Assembly (NCBI RefSeq): GCF_017353175.1
Contig: NZ_JAFMYW010000004.1
Span: 248,001-312,000 of the forward strand
Origin: Fibrella forsythiae
GTDB lineage: Bacteria; Bacteroidota; Bacteroidia; Cytophagales; Spirosomataceae
DNA: 64,000 nucleotides
Reading direction: 5' to 3'
Below are positions 9,475 through 17,512 of this stretch, in pieces. How positions within the stretch are numbered: position 1 is the stretch's first letter; each line of letters opens with the position of its first letter. Position numbers and translations under genes: made by a program. Under the pieces are notes generated by a model. It worked only from the letters and a program-made list of their open reading frames with translations, did no database searches and was not told where the DNA came from.

Positions 9475-10143
9475 ATGGAAAAAGTTAGGAGGAACCGTGT
9501 CAAAACAACACAGCGAATTATTGACGCTTTCGAAGAGGTATTGGCGGAACGCGGCCTGCAGGCCGTCGGTGTAAACCGTGTTGCTGAAAGAGCAGGGGTT
9601 AGTAAAGTGCTTATTTACCGCTATTTCGGTGGACTGGAAGGCTTGATTTCGCACTACATACGAATGGGGCGGTTGTACCCCAACTTCACAGAACCTGTAT
9701 TGGAACAATTACGCCCCAACAACGAGGAAGAGTTGAGCCGGTTATGGTATCGGCAACTAACTCAGTTATTCCGGCAGTTTCGCAACAACAAAGCGAGCCG
9801 TGAGCTTCTGAAAGCCAATACGATCGAGAATGACCCTATTGCCGACATTGCCAGCCAGATCCAGGATGAAGAAATTACCCGGTTGGTTAATCAGTTTTCA
9901 TTTGTCGACAATGTTGACAATGAAGCCATATCTGCTGTTACAGTTGGCGCCATGTCTTATCTGACCTTAATGGCCGACAATAACAGAACAATGGCTGGTA
10001 TTGATCTGAGAAGCGAAGAAGGCTGGAAGCGAATTGAACTGGCTGTTAAGCTAATTTACACGGCCCTCAGCGAAAAAGCAGTTCAATCAGATGCTGTAAG
10101 CTTCATAAAAGCGCCAAGTACAATGGATATCCAGTGGAAATAA
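9475..10143 (+). CDS. TetR/AcrR family transcriptional regulator
   Basis: 222 residues from the ATG at 9475; the frame opens earlier at a GTG (9415), but the extra 20 residues do not belong to the fold. An N-terminal TetR helix-turn-helix is clear (about residues 8-55; RIIDAFEEVLAERG then VNRVAERAGVSKVLIYRYFGG), followed by an all-helical ligand and dimer domain that I cannot assign to a subfamily. It lies after the sensor kinase in the same direction, but about 260 AT-rich bases separate them, so it is probably transcribed alone. Its target is not evident; TetR proteins often repress neighbouring genes, and the convergent GH65 gene does not share a promoter region with it. Confidence 0.9.
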   Translation: MEKVRRNRVKTTQRIIDAFEEVLAERGLQAVGVNRVAERAGVSKVLIYRYFGGLEGLISHYIRMGRLYPNFTEPVLEQLRPNNEEELSRLWYRQLTQLFRQFRNNKASRELLKANTIENDPIADIASQIQDEEITRLVNQFSFVDNVDNEAISAVTVGAMSYLTLMADNNRTMAGIDLRSEEGWKRIELAVKLIYTALSEKAVQSDAVSFIKAPSTMDIQWK

Positions 10144-10195
10144 TTTGTATCCGGCAGTTGCCCTTATCCGGTTCGAGCAACTGCCGGATACAAAT
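10143..10195. terminator. Bidirectional terminator: 19-bp perfect stem between convergent genes
   Basis: Bases 10143-10161 are the exact reverse complement of 10177-10195, with a 15-base loop. The left arm begins on the last base of the TetR stop codon and the right arm ends on the first base of the stop triplet of the opposing GH65 gene, so the element fills the whole gap. It serves both strands (AAAT/ATTT ends). Confidence 0.85.
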
Positions 10196-12240
10196 CATTT
10201 TACCACTATCGTCTTATGGTCTACACCCACGCCTTTTATTGTTAATGACTTCCACTTTTTAGGAAGTCTGCCTTTAATCTGACCAATACCGGCATCGGTA
10301 ATATCCAGGCCCCCAAAGCCACTGATAACAGCCTGCAACATTCCGCCGGCTCCCGTAGCAAAGTAAGGGTTAGTACCGCCCGCTGTTTCAGATAGCACAC
10401 CGAAGGGAGGTACTTCGTTTGGCTTGTAGCTCCTTACAAACCATTCATACCCTTTTTCGGCATCGCCCATTCGCGTGTAGAGCGTTGACAAGACAGACCA
10501 GCCCATAGCAGGACCATCCGGCGAGTACCTGGGCGCGTAGTACGCTAAATCCTTGCGAATCTTTGCCTCGTCGCTCACAATCTTTAACGGGTAAGCCAGC
10601 AGGTTTACGTCAGCCTGCTTAATCATTACGCCGTCGTACGTCCGGTTCTCCTTGGTGACACCATCCGGGAAGGTTAGAATAGGAATGCCGGCCGCAACAG
10701 CGTTCCACTGCGCGTTGGGAGCAACACCCAGTTCCTGAGCGGCTTTAGTGGCCATGCCCAGCACTGTTTTTACCATTCCGTTCGTGAATGCGTTATCATC
10801 AATGTTTTCCTGCCATTCGTTCGAACCAATCACATTGTTGATATGGTATTGACCATCAGTGCCTTTTTCAACCCGACTCACCCAAAAATCAGCCACCTCT
10901 TTTAGCATCGGGTAGCCGCGGGTACGTAGCCATTCTTTGTCTTTTGTTACTTGATAGTAAGTCCAGAAAGACCAGCCTACGCAACCTGTAATGTGGTGCT
11001 GAAACGGCCCTGTCAATGCCCAGACCGGTGTAGCTTCCTGCCCATCAGCGTCGGACTCCCAGGGAAACATAACGCCGGTATACCCGTGGCTAAACGCATT
11101 TTGACGCGCCATAGCCATCCGTTCGTAGCGATATTCAAGCAACGACTTAGCCAGTTCGGGCTTCAGCATCACCAGCGGTGGATACATCCACAATTCAGTA
11201 TCCCAGAAAACGTGCCCATTATAGCCAAGTCCCGACAAGCCCATTGGCGACAGGCTGTAGGCAGAGCCTTCCCGCGCAAATGAATACAGGTGATACAGTG
11301 CCTGCCGAACAGCCCGTTGTGCGTCGGGATCGCCGTCGATGATAATGTCAGATTGCCAGAGTTTCTCCCATTCGGCATTGTGGCGGGTCAGCAACCGCTG
11401 GGTACGTTCCAGCGCTGCGAAAATGGTTAACCGTTCGGCTTCGTTGTGGGGGTCTGCAGTATGAGCAGTCGACGAAACCGACCCTACTACACTGAAGCGG
11501 TACGTCTGGCCAGCCTTCAATTGCTTCTTGAATTTGGCCAGATGCATATTGTAATCCCAGTCTTCATGGATCACGTCTGGTTCCTGACCGTGCGGCTCGT
11601 CAAAAATGAATGATGTTGATGCCGCTACTGTATGCCGGCCGGTAGGGCTTTTCGCCACTGACGTTAACAGCCGAATTGTTACGTGAGGACGGTCGATCTC
11701 GGAATAGAAATTCTTTACTTCCTTCAGGTTTTCAGGCGATTCAAGCACCGACATTGGAATGATTTCACAGTCTTTTTTAGCTGTAATTTCTACCTGAGTC
11801 AATGCCGAGAAAGGAAGGTGCCGCAGGGCCAGAACGGTCTGCTTTACGCTGACCTTGTCTTTATAATCAAATGTGGTGGTTAAAGCTGCCTTTTGCATAT
11901 CAAGTGATTGCCGGTAGTTGGCAATCGTGCGCCGGTCGATCCGCTGCCCGTCAACGTCGAGGTTCATATTGGCGAAGTTGAACACCTTCAGAATATTCGA
12001 CACACGACCCCGGCCGTAGGTATCAAATGCACCGTTGAGTACTACGTCTTTCACTTTCATCGGCTCGGGCGACGACACAAGCCCAATCATGCCATTGGCA
12101 ACGGTGATTCCGTAATAGTTGGCGGGATTAATAGTCTGTGCTGCGATCTGCCAATCGGCAGACTGAGCGCTAACGGGTATACTTGTTACGCAGGCCACTA
12201 CGCTTAACAGGCTAATTTGAGTAAGTAGGCTACCTCTCAT
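10195..12240 (-). CDS. Secreted glycoside hydrolase family 65 protein
   Basis: 681 residues with a signal peptide (about 1-25, ending PVSAQS), so periplasmic or surface exposed. The N-terminal beta-sandwich (about 28-280) and the (alpha/alpha)6 barrel (about 300-640) of GH65 are recognisable: YGITVANGMIGL at the start, SGLGYNGHVFWDTELWMYPP for the barrel substrate loop, and GSNEWQEN with Glu475 at the position of the general acid. Glu618 in LSETAGGTNPYF is a good candidate for the general base of the hydrolase branch; phosphorylases would have a phosphate-binding site there. It therefore probably hydrolyses an alpha-glucobiose (trehalose- or kojibiose-like) instead of phosphorolysing it. The gene is convergent to TetR and shares a terminator with it. 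Confidence 0.88.
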   Translation of the reverse strand: MRGSLLTQISLLSVVACVTSIPVSAQSADWQIAAQTINPANYYGITVANGMIGLVSSPEPMKVKDVVLNGAFDTYGRGRVSNILKVFNFANMNLDVDGQRIDRRTIANYRQSLDMQKAALTTTFDYKDKVSVKQTVLALRHLPFSALTQVEITAKKDCEIIPMSVLESPENLKEVKNFYSEIDRPHVTIRLLTSVAKSPTGRHTVAASTSFIFDEPHGQEPDVIHEDWDYNMHLAKFKKQLKAGQTYRFSVVGSVSSTAHTADPHNEAERLTIFAALERTQRLLTRHNAEWEKLWQSDIIIDGDPDAQRAVRQALYHLYSFAREGSAYSLSPMGLSGLGYNGHVFWDTELWMYPPLVMLKPELAKSLLEYRYERMAMARQNAFSHGYTGVMFPWESDADGQEATPVWALTGPFQHHITGCVGWSFWTYYQVTKDKEWLRTRGYPMLKEVADFWVSRVEKGTDGQYHINNVIGSNEWQENIDDNAFTNGMVKTVLGMATKAAQELGVAPNAQWNAVAAGIPILTFPDGVTKENRTYDGVMIKQADVNLLAYPLKIVSDEAKIRKDLAYYAPRYSPDGPAMGWSVLSTLYTRMGDAEKGYEWFVRSYKPNEVPPFGVLSETAGGTNPYFATGAGGMLQAVISGFGGLDITDAGIGQIKGRLPKKWKSLTIKGVGVDHKTIVVK

Positions 12241-12654
12241 GGAAACTGGTTTTGGTCAAAATAGTAGCAATATAACGTTAAATAAAGATATATATCTGTG
12301 CATGGCAAAGCAGCCTGCCGAGGCTGAGCAGTTAACTAGGGTGTTACCAGGCTTTTATCATACAGGCCACAGATTACCCCTGAGTAAATTATTCAACCAG
12401 CTTAATTATGCCCCCGTAAATCAGAGCCATTACTCAAATACAGTACGGGTTACGGCGTGTGTAATCGACTAACTACCGGAGTAAATACGCCCCAAACTGA
12501 GTAAAATAACCACAATACCAGCGAACTAATGCCTGAAATTTACTCGGACAATATACTTATAATCAACTTGTTAGTTTAGCAATAAATGTATTGGCACACT
12601 ATTTTATCTAGTAAGTCGCTTAATAATCTATTCAACTATAATTAACTCAATACC
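12241..12654. promoter_or_regulatory. 414-base divergent intergenic region with five GAGTAA boxes
   Basis: The region separates the GH65 gene (leftward) from the YtxH-like gene (rightward). It has no convincing gene: the 77-codon frame at 12239-12472 has no recognisable family. It contains the core GAGTAA five times within about 165 bases: 12382, 12430-12436 (reverse), 12480, 12500 and 12538-12545 (reverse), four of them as GAGTAAA. Such clustering suggests an operator or a repeated regulator site, but no TAnnTTTG box with good spacing was seen for either gene. Confidence 0.4.
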
Positions 12655-12996
12655 ATGCTTTTCAAAACAAGAAAGCACCCACAAGACTACCTCACGGACA
12701 AAACATTTCTGGCAGGTTTATTAACTGGAATAGCAAGTGGTTTGGCCGTTGGCCTTCTGTTGGCCTCACGCTCGGGTAAAGGCCTGCGCGATCAACTTTC
12801 AGATTCTTTTGACGAACAGGCGGATAAAGCACAGCATAAATGGGCGAAAACGAAATCTAATGTCGAAGACACCATTGATACCGTTAAAACCAACGTGGGT
12901 GTTGCTGCTGAAGAAGTAAAGGACAAGGCCGAACAGCTGGCAGACGATACCGAATCTGGCTTCGATAAGCTGAAGAACATCGCTAAATTTTTCTAA
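12655..12996 (+). CDS. YtxH domain protein (general-stress-type membrane protein)
   Basis: 113 residues. An N-terminal hydrophobic Gly-rich segment (about residues 19-39, FLAGLLTGIASGLAVGLLLA) is followed by a SRSGKGLRDQL motif and a long charged amphipathic helix with regular Lys/Glu/Asp spacing (about 45-110). This is the YtxH layout: a membrane anchor plus an extended helix with apolipoprotein-like character. In Firmicutes YtxH is a general stress protein; the function in Bacteroidota is unknown. It lies 161 bases before a second small-membrane-protein gene in the same direction, with an imperfect hairpin between them. Confidence 0.85.
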   Translation: MLFKTRKHPQDYLTDKTFLAGLLTGIASGLAVGLLLASRSGKGLRDQLSDSFDEQADKAQHKWAKTKSNVEDTIDTVKTNVGVAAEEVKDKAEQLADDTESGFDKLKNIAKFF

Positions 12997-13045
12997 GCAG
13001 ACCTGGCCTCCCGGCATTTCTGATTTATTCAACAACCATGAAAGG

Positions 13046-13072
13046 GTCCCCAATTCGCAACGAACTGGGGAC
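13046..13072 (+). other. Imperfect hairpin between the YtxH-like and PhnA-like genes
   Basis: GTCCCCAATTCG (13046-13057) pairs with CGAACTGGGGAC (13061-13072) with one G-T wobble across a three-base loop. No T run follows (ACTCGCCTTA), so it is either a weak terminator or an RNA-processing hairpin. A reading frame upstream of the next gene would run through it, which is why a start at 13158 is preferred. Confidence 0.5.
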
Positions 13073-13157
13073 TCGCCTTATCACCCAGAGTCTACAGGTA
13101 TGTGCCTTAGTTGGTCTGCACCTTGTCGATATCTATTCTCATTCAAAACTCAACAAT

Positions 13158-14186
13158 ATGGAACGCGAACTTTCTTACTCGACCGATCCGGCATACAACC
13201 GTATCAATTTCATAAAACGCATCTCCTGGAGTGCCGTCTTCGCTGGCGTTCTGGTGGCAATTGTCGGCCAGATACTATTGACCCTGCTGGGCCTTGGTAT
13301 TGGGTTGAGCACCATCGACCCGGCAACGGAAGCCAACTCTACCACTGGTTTAGGCACAGGAAGCGCTATCTGGTACATCATTAGCAGCTTGCTGTCTTTA
13401 TTTCTTGGCGGATGGATTGCGGGCCGGTTAGCAAGTGCTCCCCGCCTGTTCGACGGCGTCATTCACGGTGTGCTAACCTGGTGTCTGGCTACGTTGCTGA
13501 CCATCTATTTTCTAACGACAACGATTGGTAGTCTGATTGGTGGGGCGAGCCGGTTGGTTGGCAGCCTGGTTCGGACCGCTGGTTCAGCTGTTGCCGTTGC
13601 TGCTCCTGGCATTGGTAACGCTGTAGAAGGCCAACTGAAAGAAAATGGTATTGATCTACAAAACATAGATCTAACTGACTTAAAGCAGGAGGCGAACCGG
13701 CTACTACGGCAAACAGGCGATGTGAACCTGAGCCCAAACACACTGGAACGAAAAGCCGATCAGGCAGGTCAGCAGGCGAAAACAGCGGTAAATAAGGCAT
13801 CAGAAAATCCACAGGCAGCCGATGATATTGCAGGCGGGCTGTTTAGCAGACTGTTCAAGCAAGGTCAGGCAACGGTAAACAGCGTAGACCGTGACGATGC
13901 CGTTAACGTGGTTATGAAGCGAACAGGCAAGAGCCGGGCCGAATCTGAACAGATCGTTGATAATTGGATCAGCACCTACAAACAGGCAGCAGCCAAATTT
14001 GAACAGACAAAACAGGAAGCCGAAGTAAAAGCAAGGCAGGCAGCTGATACTGCCGCATCGGCGGCATCGAAAGTAGCTATTTTTAGCTTCTTTGGCCTGT
14101 TGATAGGCGTCGTGGCATCTGGATTTGGCGCTAAAATGGGCACTGAATCGAAAGATGGTATGAATTCACTCGATCGTATCGTCTGA
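13158..14186 (+). CDS. PhnA-like multi-pass membrane protein
   Basis: 342 residues from the ATG at 13158 (MERELSYSTDP). The N-terminal part has membrane helices at about residues 18-45 (SWSAVFAGVLVAIVGQILLT), 75-98 and 105-135, with a TIDP loop after the first helix. A long polar, Gln/Ala/Lys-rich region (about 165-310) resembling repeated amphipathic helices follows, then a last membrane helix near the C terminus (about 315-333). The N-terminal block is like that of proteins loosely named PhnA-like; that name says nothing certain about function. Together with the YtxH-like gene before it, it may form a small envelope-stress unit (inference). A strong terminator follows. Confidence 0.75.
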   Translation: MERELSYSTDPAYNRINFIKRISWSAVFAGVLVAIVGQILLTLLGLGIGLSTIDPATEANSTTGLGTGSAIWYIISSLLSLFLGGWIAGRLASAPRLFDGVIHGVLTWCLATLLTIYFLTTTIGSLIGGASRLVGSLVRTAGSAVAVAAPGIGNAVEGQLKENGIDLQNIDLTDLKQEANRLLRQTGDVNLSPNTLERKADQAGQQAKTAVNKASENPQAADDIAGGLFSRLFKQGQATVNSVDRDDAVNVVMKRTGKSRAESEQIVDNWISTYKQAAAKFEQTKQEAEVKARQAADTAASAASKVAIFSFFGLLIGVVASGFGAKMGTESKDGMNSLDRIV

Positions 14187-14195
14187 GCCACTAGT

Positions 14196-14257
14196 TGATG
14201 TATAACCAGTACGTTGCTCTGTTTCAGTAGCGTGCTGGTTATACATCAGTATTTTTT
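14196..14257 (+). terminator. Rho-independent terminator after the PhnA-like gene
   Basis: TGATGTATAACCAGTACG (14196-14213) pairs with 14231-14248 over 18 bp with one G-T wobble, followed by AGTATTTTTT. It begins 10 bases after the stop codon. Confidence 0.85.
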
Positions 14258-14518
14258 ATTTAACACCCTGAAAATACACATGTCTTTGAGGGCTTTCCTT
14301 TTCTGCTCGTAGGTATCTCTCATTTGACATGCGGGCACCATTTGCTTAGTACACAAGTAACTAGAAACCAATTTCGATGAAATGGGTGTGACTCAGCGGT
14401 TATACTCCATCCTGAACAGGGAAATTGCCTCTAAACCTCGTCAGCACGAATTTTTGTTCGTACTAAACCTCCTGTTTACTGGCCGTTTCGCTACTTATCT
14501 AACCCGAAAAATAAATTT
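14258..14518. other. Noncoding stretch upstream of the LEA14-like gene
   Basis: Nothing definite seen: no coding frame, no repeat and no clear TAnnTTTG box. It presumably holds the promoter of the lipoprotein gene that starts at 14519. Confidence 0.5.
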
Positions 14519-15160
14519 ATGCGATCATCAATCAAGCTGGCTCTCCTTGTAGCACCATTACTGTTTTCTCAGTGTGGGGTAAACAGGCAAGTGCAGCAAG
14601 CAAAAATGCTGGGCAAAAGTAATTACGCCGTTCGTTCTGCCGATAATATAACCGTAGCTGGCTACGACATTCAGGAGTTCAAAGATATTCGGCAACTGGA
14701 TGAGGTAAATCCGCTTAAATACCCTAGAATTGCGGCCGGACTACTCAGCAAAAACATACCCTTTAGGGCAAATATCAACCTGGAAGTTGTTAACCCGACA
14801 AACGACCTTGCCGCTATCAATCAATTCGACTACCGCTTATTGCTTGATGGAAATGAACTGGCTACAGGTGCCGTTCAGCAGCGAATTGAAATTGCGCCGG
14901 GCGGGGGAAAAGTACTTGTACCCATTCCTGTGAACACGAATGCATATGATCTCGTGACAAACTCAGCCACCCGGAATGCCTTTGTTGCTTTAGTTCGTAA
15001 TCTGGCGGGTAGCACTCAGGCAATATCGTCTCGTATCACGCTTAAAATAAGACCAACCTTAGTGATAGGCAATAAACAGATTAAGTATCCTGGTTATATC
15101 GACATCGACAAAGAAGTCACCCGGGACTTGCTCCTAACGACTCAGAAACCCAATCCGTAA
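14519..15160 (+). CDS. LEA type 2 (LEA14/WHy-like) lipoprotein
   Basis: 213 residues. The lipobox LFSQC puts the lipidated Cys at about residue 19, so the protein is membrane anchored and periplasmic or outer-membrane facing. The body contains a WHy/LEA_2-like beta-sandwich, with NINLEVVNPTNDLAAINQFDYRLLLDGNELATG (about residues 83-115) as the typical strand pattern of these domains: a conserved NPT/NP turn, then a D-G-x-x-L-A-x-G stretch. LEA_2 domains are linked to desiccation and stress in plants; their bacterial role is unclear. The gene stands alone between two strong terminators. Confidence 0.75.
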   Translation: MRSSIKLALLVAPLLFSQCGVNRQVQQAKMLGKSNYAVRSADNITVAGYDIQEFKDIRQLDEVNPLKYPRIAAGLLSKNIPFRANINLEVVNPTNDLAAINQFDYRLLLDGNELATGAVQQRIEIAPGGGKVLVPIPVNTNAYDLVTNSATRNAFVALVRNLAGSTQAISSRITLKIRPTLVIGNKQIKYPGYIDIDKEVTRDLLLTTQKPNP

Positions 15161-15173
15161 ACAGATTAAAAGG

Positions 15174-15233
15174 CTGGTCATCACAGTAGTCTCCGACAAG
15201 TTGTCGGCACACACTGAAATGACCAGTTTTTTT
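15174..15233 (+). terminator. Terminator after the LEA14-like gene, with a nested hairpin
   Basis: CTGGTCAT (15174-15181) pairs with ATGACCAG (15219-15226), followed by seven T. A second hairpin sits inside the loop, CCGACAA (15193-15199) with TTGTCGG (15201-15207). It may also slow transcription from the opposing gene that ends at 15285. Confidence 0.8.
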
Positions 15234-15284
15234 ATCCGTTCCCTTCCGACGGATCGGTTTAAGCCATCACATATCACCCAGTAG

Positions 15285-16013
15285 CTAGTCAGGCATATAG
15301 GTTAGCTGTACGATCAGGGCAGACGTACCGTTCTGGTTGCTCCGCTGCCAGCCAATAGCCAGTGGTACACTTTTCGACAGGAATAACTCCAGGCCGAGGG
15401 CTAGTTGCCCAACATCATGCTGTCCCGAAATCCAGTCGCCTATCAGGTGTAGTTTCTGATAAAATATCCCCGCCTCGAAACCAGCCTGAAAACCCACCTG
15501 CGGCCCCGCGCCCAGGTATCGCGTGTGCCCCGAATACAACCCGGCCGTTAGTTTATAGTGCTCTTTATAAAATTGCTTGTTCAGGTTGGCATATCCATAA
15601 CTCACCAGCCGCCGCTGGTTTTTAGTGGGGGTGAGATTATAGCCCACCTGAGCACCAAGGCCAACGTGAAACCCATGCGGCAGTTTAAAAATCTTTTGGC
15701 CATTCAGCATAAGCAGCGGCGAGTATGCCCGCTCACTTGTAGAATCGTTGCGAAGAATTTGTTTGCTAACCGGGTAATAATCGAGGTTCAGCAGGTTGGC
15801 ACCTATTTCCCAATCTTTACCAAGACCATAATCAAATGTTGTTAGGGAACGGTAGTAATCCTGAATGGAGAATTGCTGTTGAACCGTGAGCTTACGGGCT
15901 TTGGCTACATCAGATTCAGGTACGTTGAAATATGACTCCTGCGCCAATGCAACCGTGTTTCCTAAAAAAAGCAGGCTGAAAAACAGCCATTTAGTCGTCT
16001 TTTTATCCATCAT
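15285..16013 (-). CDS. Predicted outer-membrane beta-barrel protein, function unknown
   Basis: 242 residues with a signal peptide (about 1-24, ending ALAQ). The mature part is rich in alternating hydrophobic/polar strands with aromatic girdles (FHVGLGAQVGYNL, LAIGWQRSNQNGTSALIVQLTYMP), ending with a strand that finishes YMPD. This is the look of a small outer-membrane barrel of about 10-12 strands, but I do not recognise a family. It is divergent from the metal-efflux operon, 224 bases away. A shared regulatory region is possible, and a role in metal physiology is only guilt by association. No clear promoter box was seen in the gap. Confidence 0.65.
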   Translation of the reverse strand: MMDKKTTKWLFFSLLFLGNTVALAQESYFNVPESDVAKARKLTVQQQFSIQDYYRSLTTFDYGLGKDWEIGANLLNLDYYPVSKQILRNDSTSERAYSPLLMLNGQKIFKLPHGFHVGLGAQVGYNLTPTKNQRRLVSYGYANLNKQFYKEHYKLTAGLYSGHTRYLGAGPQVGFQAGFEAGIFYQKLHLIGDWISGQHDVGQLALGLELFLSKSVPLAIGWQRSNQNGTSALIVQLTYMPD

Positions 16014-16237
16014 TCGTTGAGTCTACCTCCTAATTAGTACTGGCTTGTTCAACCGCAGGTTCACGTATTAACTACCTTTTAATTACAAGTCTGTTTGAGA
16101 AAAATGATATTTGTAATTATATGTGGACTTCCTTGCCCGATGCAGATTATACCTACATATAAGTACGTTTTGAATTAGTTAGAGTCTGCTCTTTCTATGT
16201 TTTAGAGAGGTTAAAAGCAGCATTTTATCCGCTAAAC

Positions 16238-17503
16238 ATGATTGGTAAGTTAGTCGCCCTCTTCTTGGGCGTAAGTATTACAGTTGCTACAACGGCAGCA
16301 ACGGCGCAGGATACGTTATCACTCACCTTGTTTCAGGCAGATAGCTTGTTTCTTCAGCATAACCTCCAGGCGCTGGCCGGGCGATTTCAGATAGAAGCTG
16401 CACAAGCCCAGATAGTTCAGGCACAACTCTATGAAAACCCGATTGTATCGCTTGAATTCAACGCCTTCAATCCAACCCTTGGGCAGGCATTTGATGTGGG
16501 GAGTAATGGCCAAAAAGCCCTGGCCGTTCAACAAACCATTCTTTTAGCAGGCAAACGCAGTAAACGGGTGGCGGTGGCTGCTCAACAGGCCCGCCTTACC
16601 GAACTACAATTTACCGACTTGCTGCGTATCCTGCGCTTCGATGTACACAGCCGGTTTTTCTCCGTCTTTTTCACAACCAATACCTTACAGGTATACGCCC
16701 AGCGCCGCGTTCGGCTCACCGAAACGATAGCCGCATTTGAACGCCAATATGCCAAGACCAATGTAGCCTTGAAAGAGCTGGTCCGTTTGAAAGCCCTGCT
16801 TTTACAACTAACCAACGACCAGTTAGAACTGCAAAATCAGCTTATTGACCAGCAACGCGATTTACGCATCCTGCTACAGACCACACAGTCTATCCGCCCT
16901 GTATTGGCCGTGCGCGATACGGCCCGTTACAACCGGCCGCTGCCCACGCTTCAGAATGCCGTGGCGATGGCTTACGATAATCGGCCCGACCTGCAGGCAA
17001 GTGTCGTAGCCATTCAGCAGGCCGATGCCAACGTGAACCTACAAAAAGCCCTGGCCCGCCCCGACCTGCGCATAGGGGCACTTTACGACCAGAATGCCAG
17101 CTATGTTACCAATTACCTGGGCGTAACGGTTGGTATGGACCTACCCGTTTTCAACCGGAATCAGGGCAACATTCGGTCAGCCATTGCGCAGGGGCAATTC
17201 GCGAGGCTTGGGCAACGTACCCAGCAAACGATTGTTGAAAACGAAGTTCGGGCGTCACTGGAACAAATTCAGCAGACCAACACCGCCTTCCAAAGCATCG
17301 ATCCGAATTTTCCGGCGCAATTCGATGAGTTGAGCCAGAACGTATTGAGGAACTTCGAGAAAGGCAACATCGCCCTAATCGAGTTTGTCGACTTGTTCGA
17401 AACGTACCTGGAAAACGTCCGCCAACTCAACCGCCTTCGGGCCGACCGTATTACTGCCTACGAACAACTTACCTACGTAATAGGCACAGACCTCTTCAAG
17501 TAA
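16238..17503 (+). CDS. TolC/CzcC-type outer-membrane efflux protein
   Basis: 421 residues with a signal peptide (about 1-24, ATAQ). Two repeats of the outer-membrane-factor fold are visible: LTLFQADSLFLQHN...AQAQIVQAQLYENP in the first half and LQNAVAMAYDNRPDLQASVVAIQQADANVNLQKALARPDL in the second, the typical helix-NPxL pattern. It forms the trimeric outer-membrane channel of a tripartite pump. It is the first gene of a three-gene operon: the adaptor follows after 9 bases and the RND pump after about 100. The gene order outer-membrane factor, adaptor, pump is that of cus/czc metal-efflux operons. Confidence 0.92.
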   Translation: MIGKLVALFLGVSITVATTAATAQDTLSLTLFQADSLFLQHNLQALAGRFQIEAAQAQIVQAQLYENPIVSLEFNAFNPTLGQAFDVGSNGQKALAVQQTILLAGKRSKRVAVAAQQARLTELQFTDLLRILRFDVHSRFFSVFFTTNTLQVYAQRRVRLTETIAAFERQYAKTNVALKELVRLKALLLQLTNDQLELQNQLIDQQRDLRILLQTTQSIRPVLAVRDTARYNRPLPTLQNAVAMAYDNRPDLQASVVAIQQADANVNLQKALARPDLRIGALYDQNASYVTNYLGVTVGMDLPVFNRNQGNIRSAIAQGQFARLGQRTQQTIVENEVRASLEQIQQTNTAFQSIDPNFPAQFDELSQNVLRNFEKGNIALIEFVDLFETYLENVRQLNRLRADRITAYEQLTYVIGTDLFK

Positions 17504-17512
17504 CTGTTAGTC

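Noticed and set aside
12239-12472. A 77-codon open frame upstream of the YtxH-like gene
   Set aside because: It has no recognisable family, no coding-like pattern, starts inside the 5' end of the opposing GH65 gene and covers the GAGTAA boxes; treated as chance.
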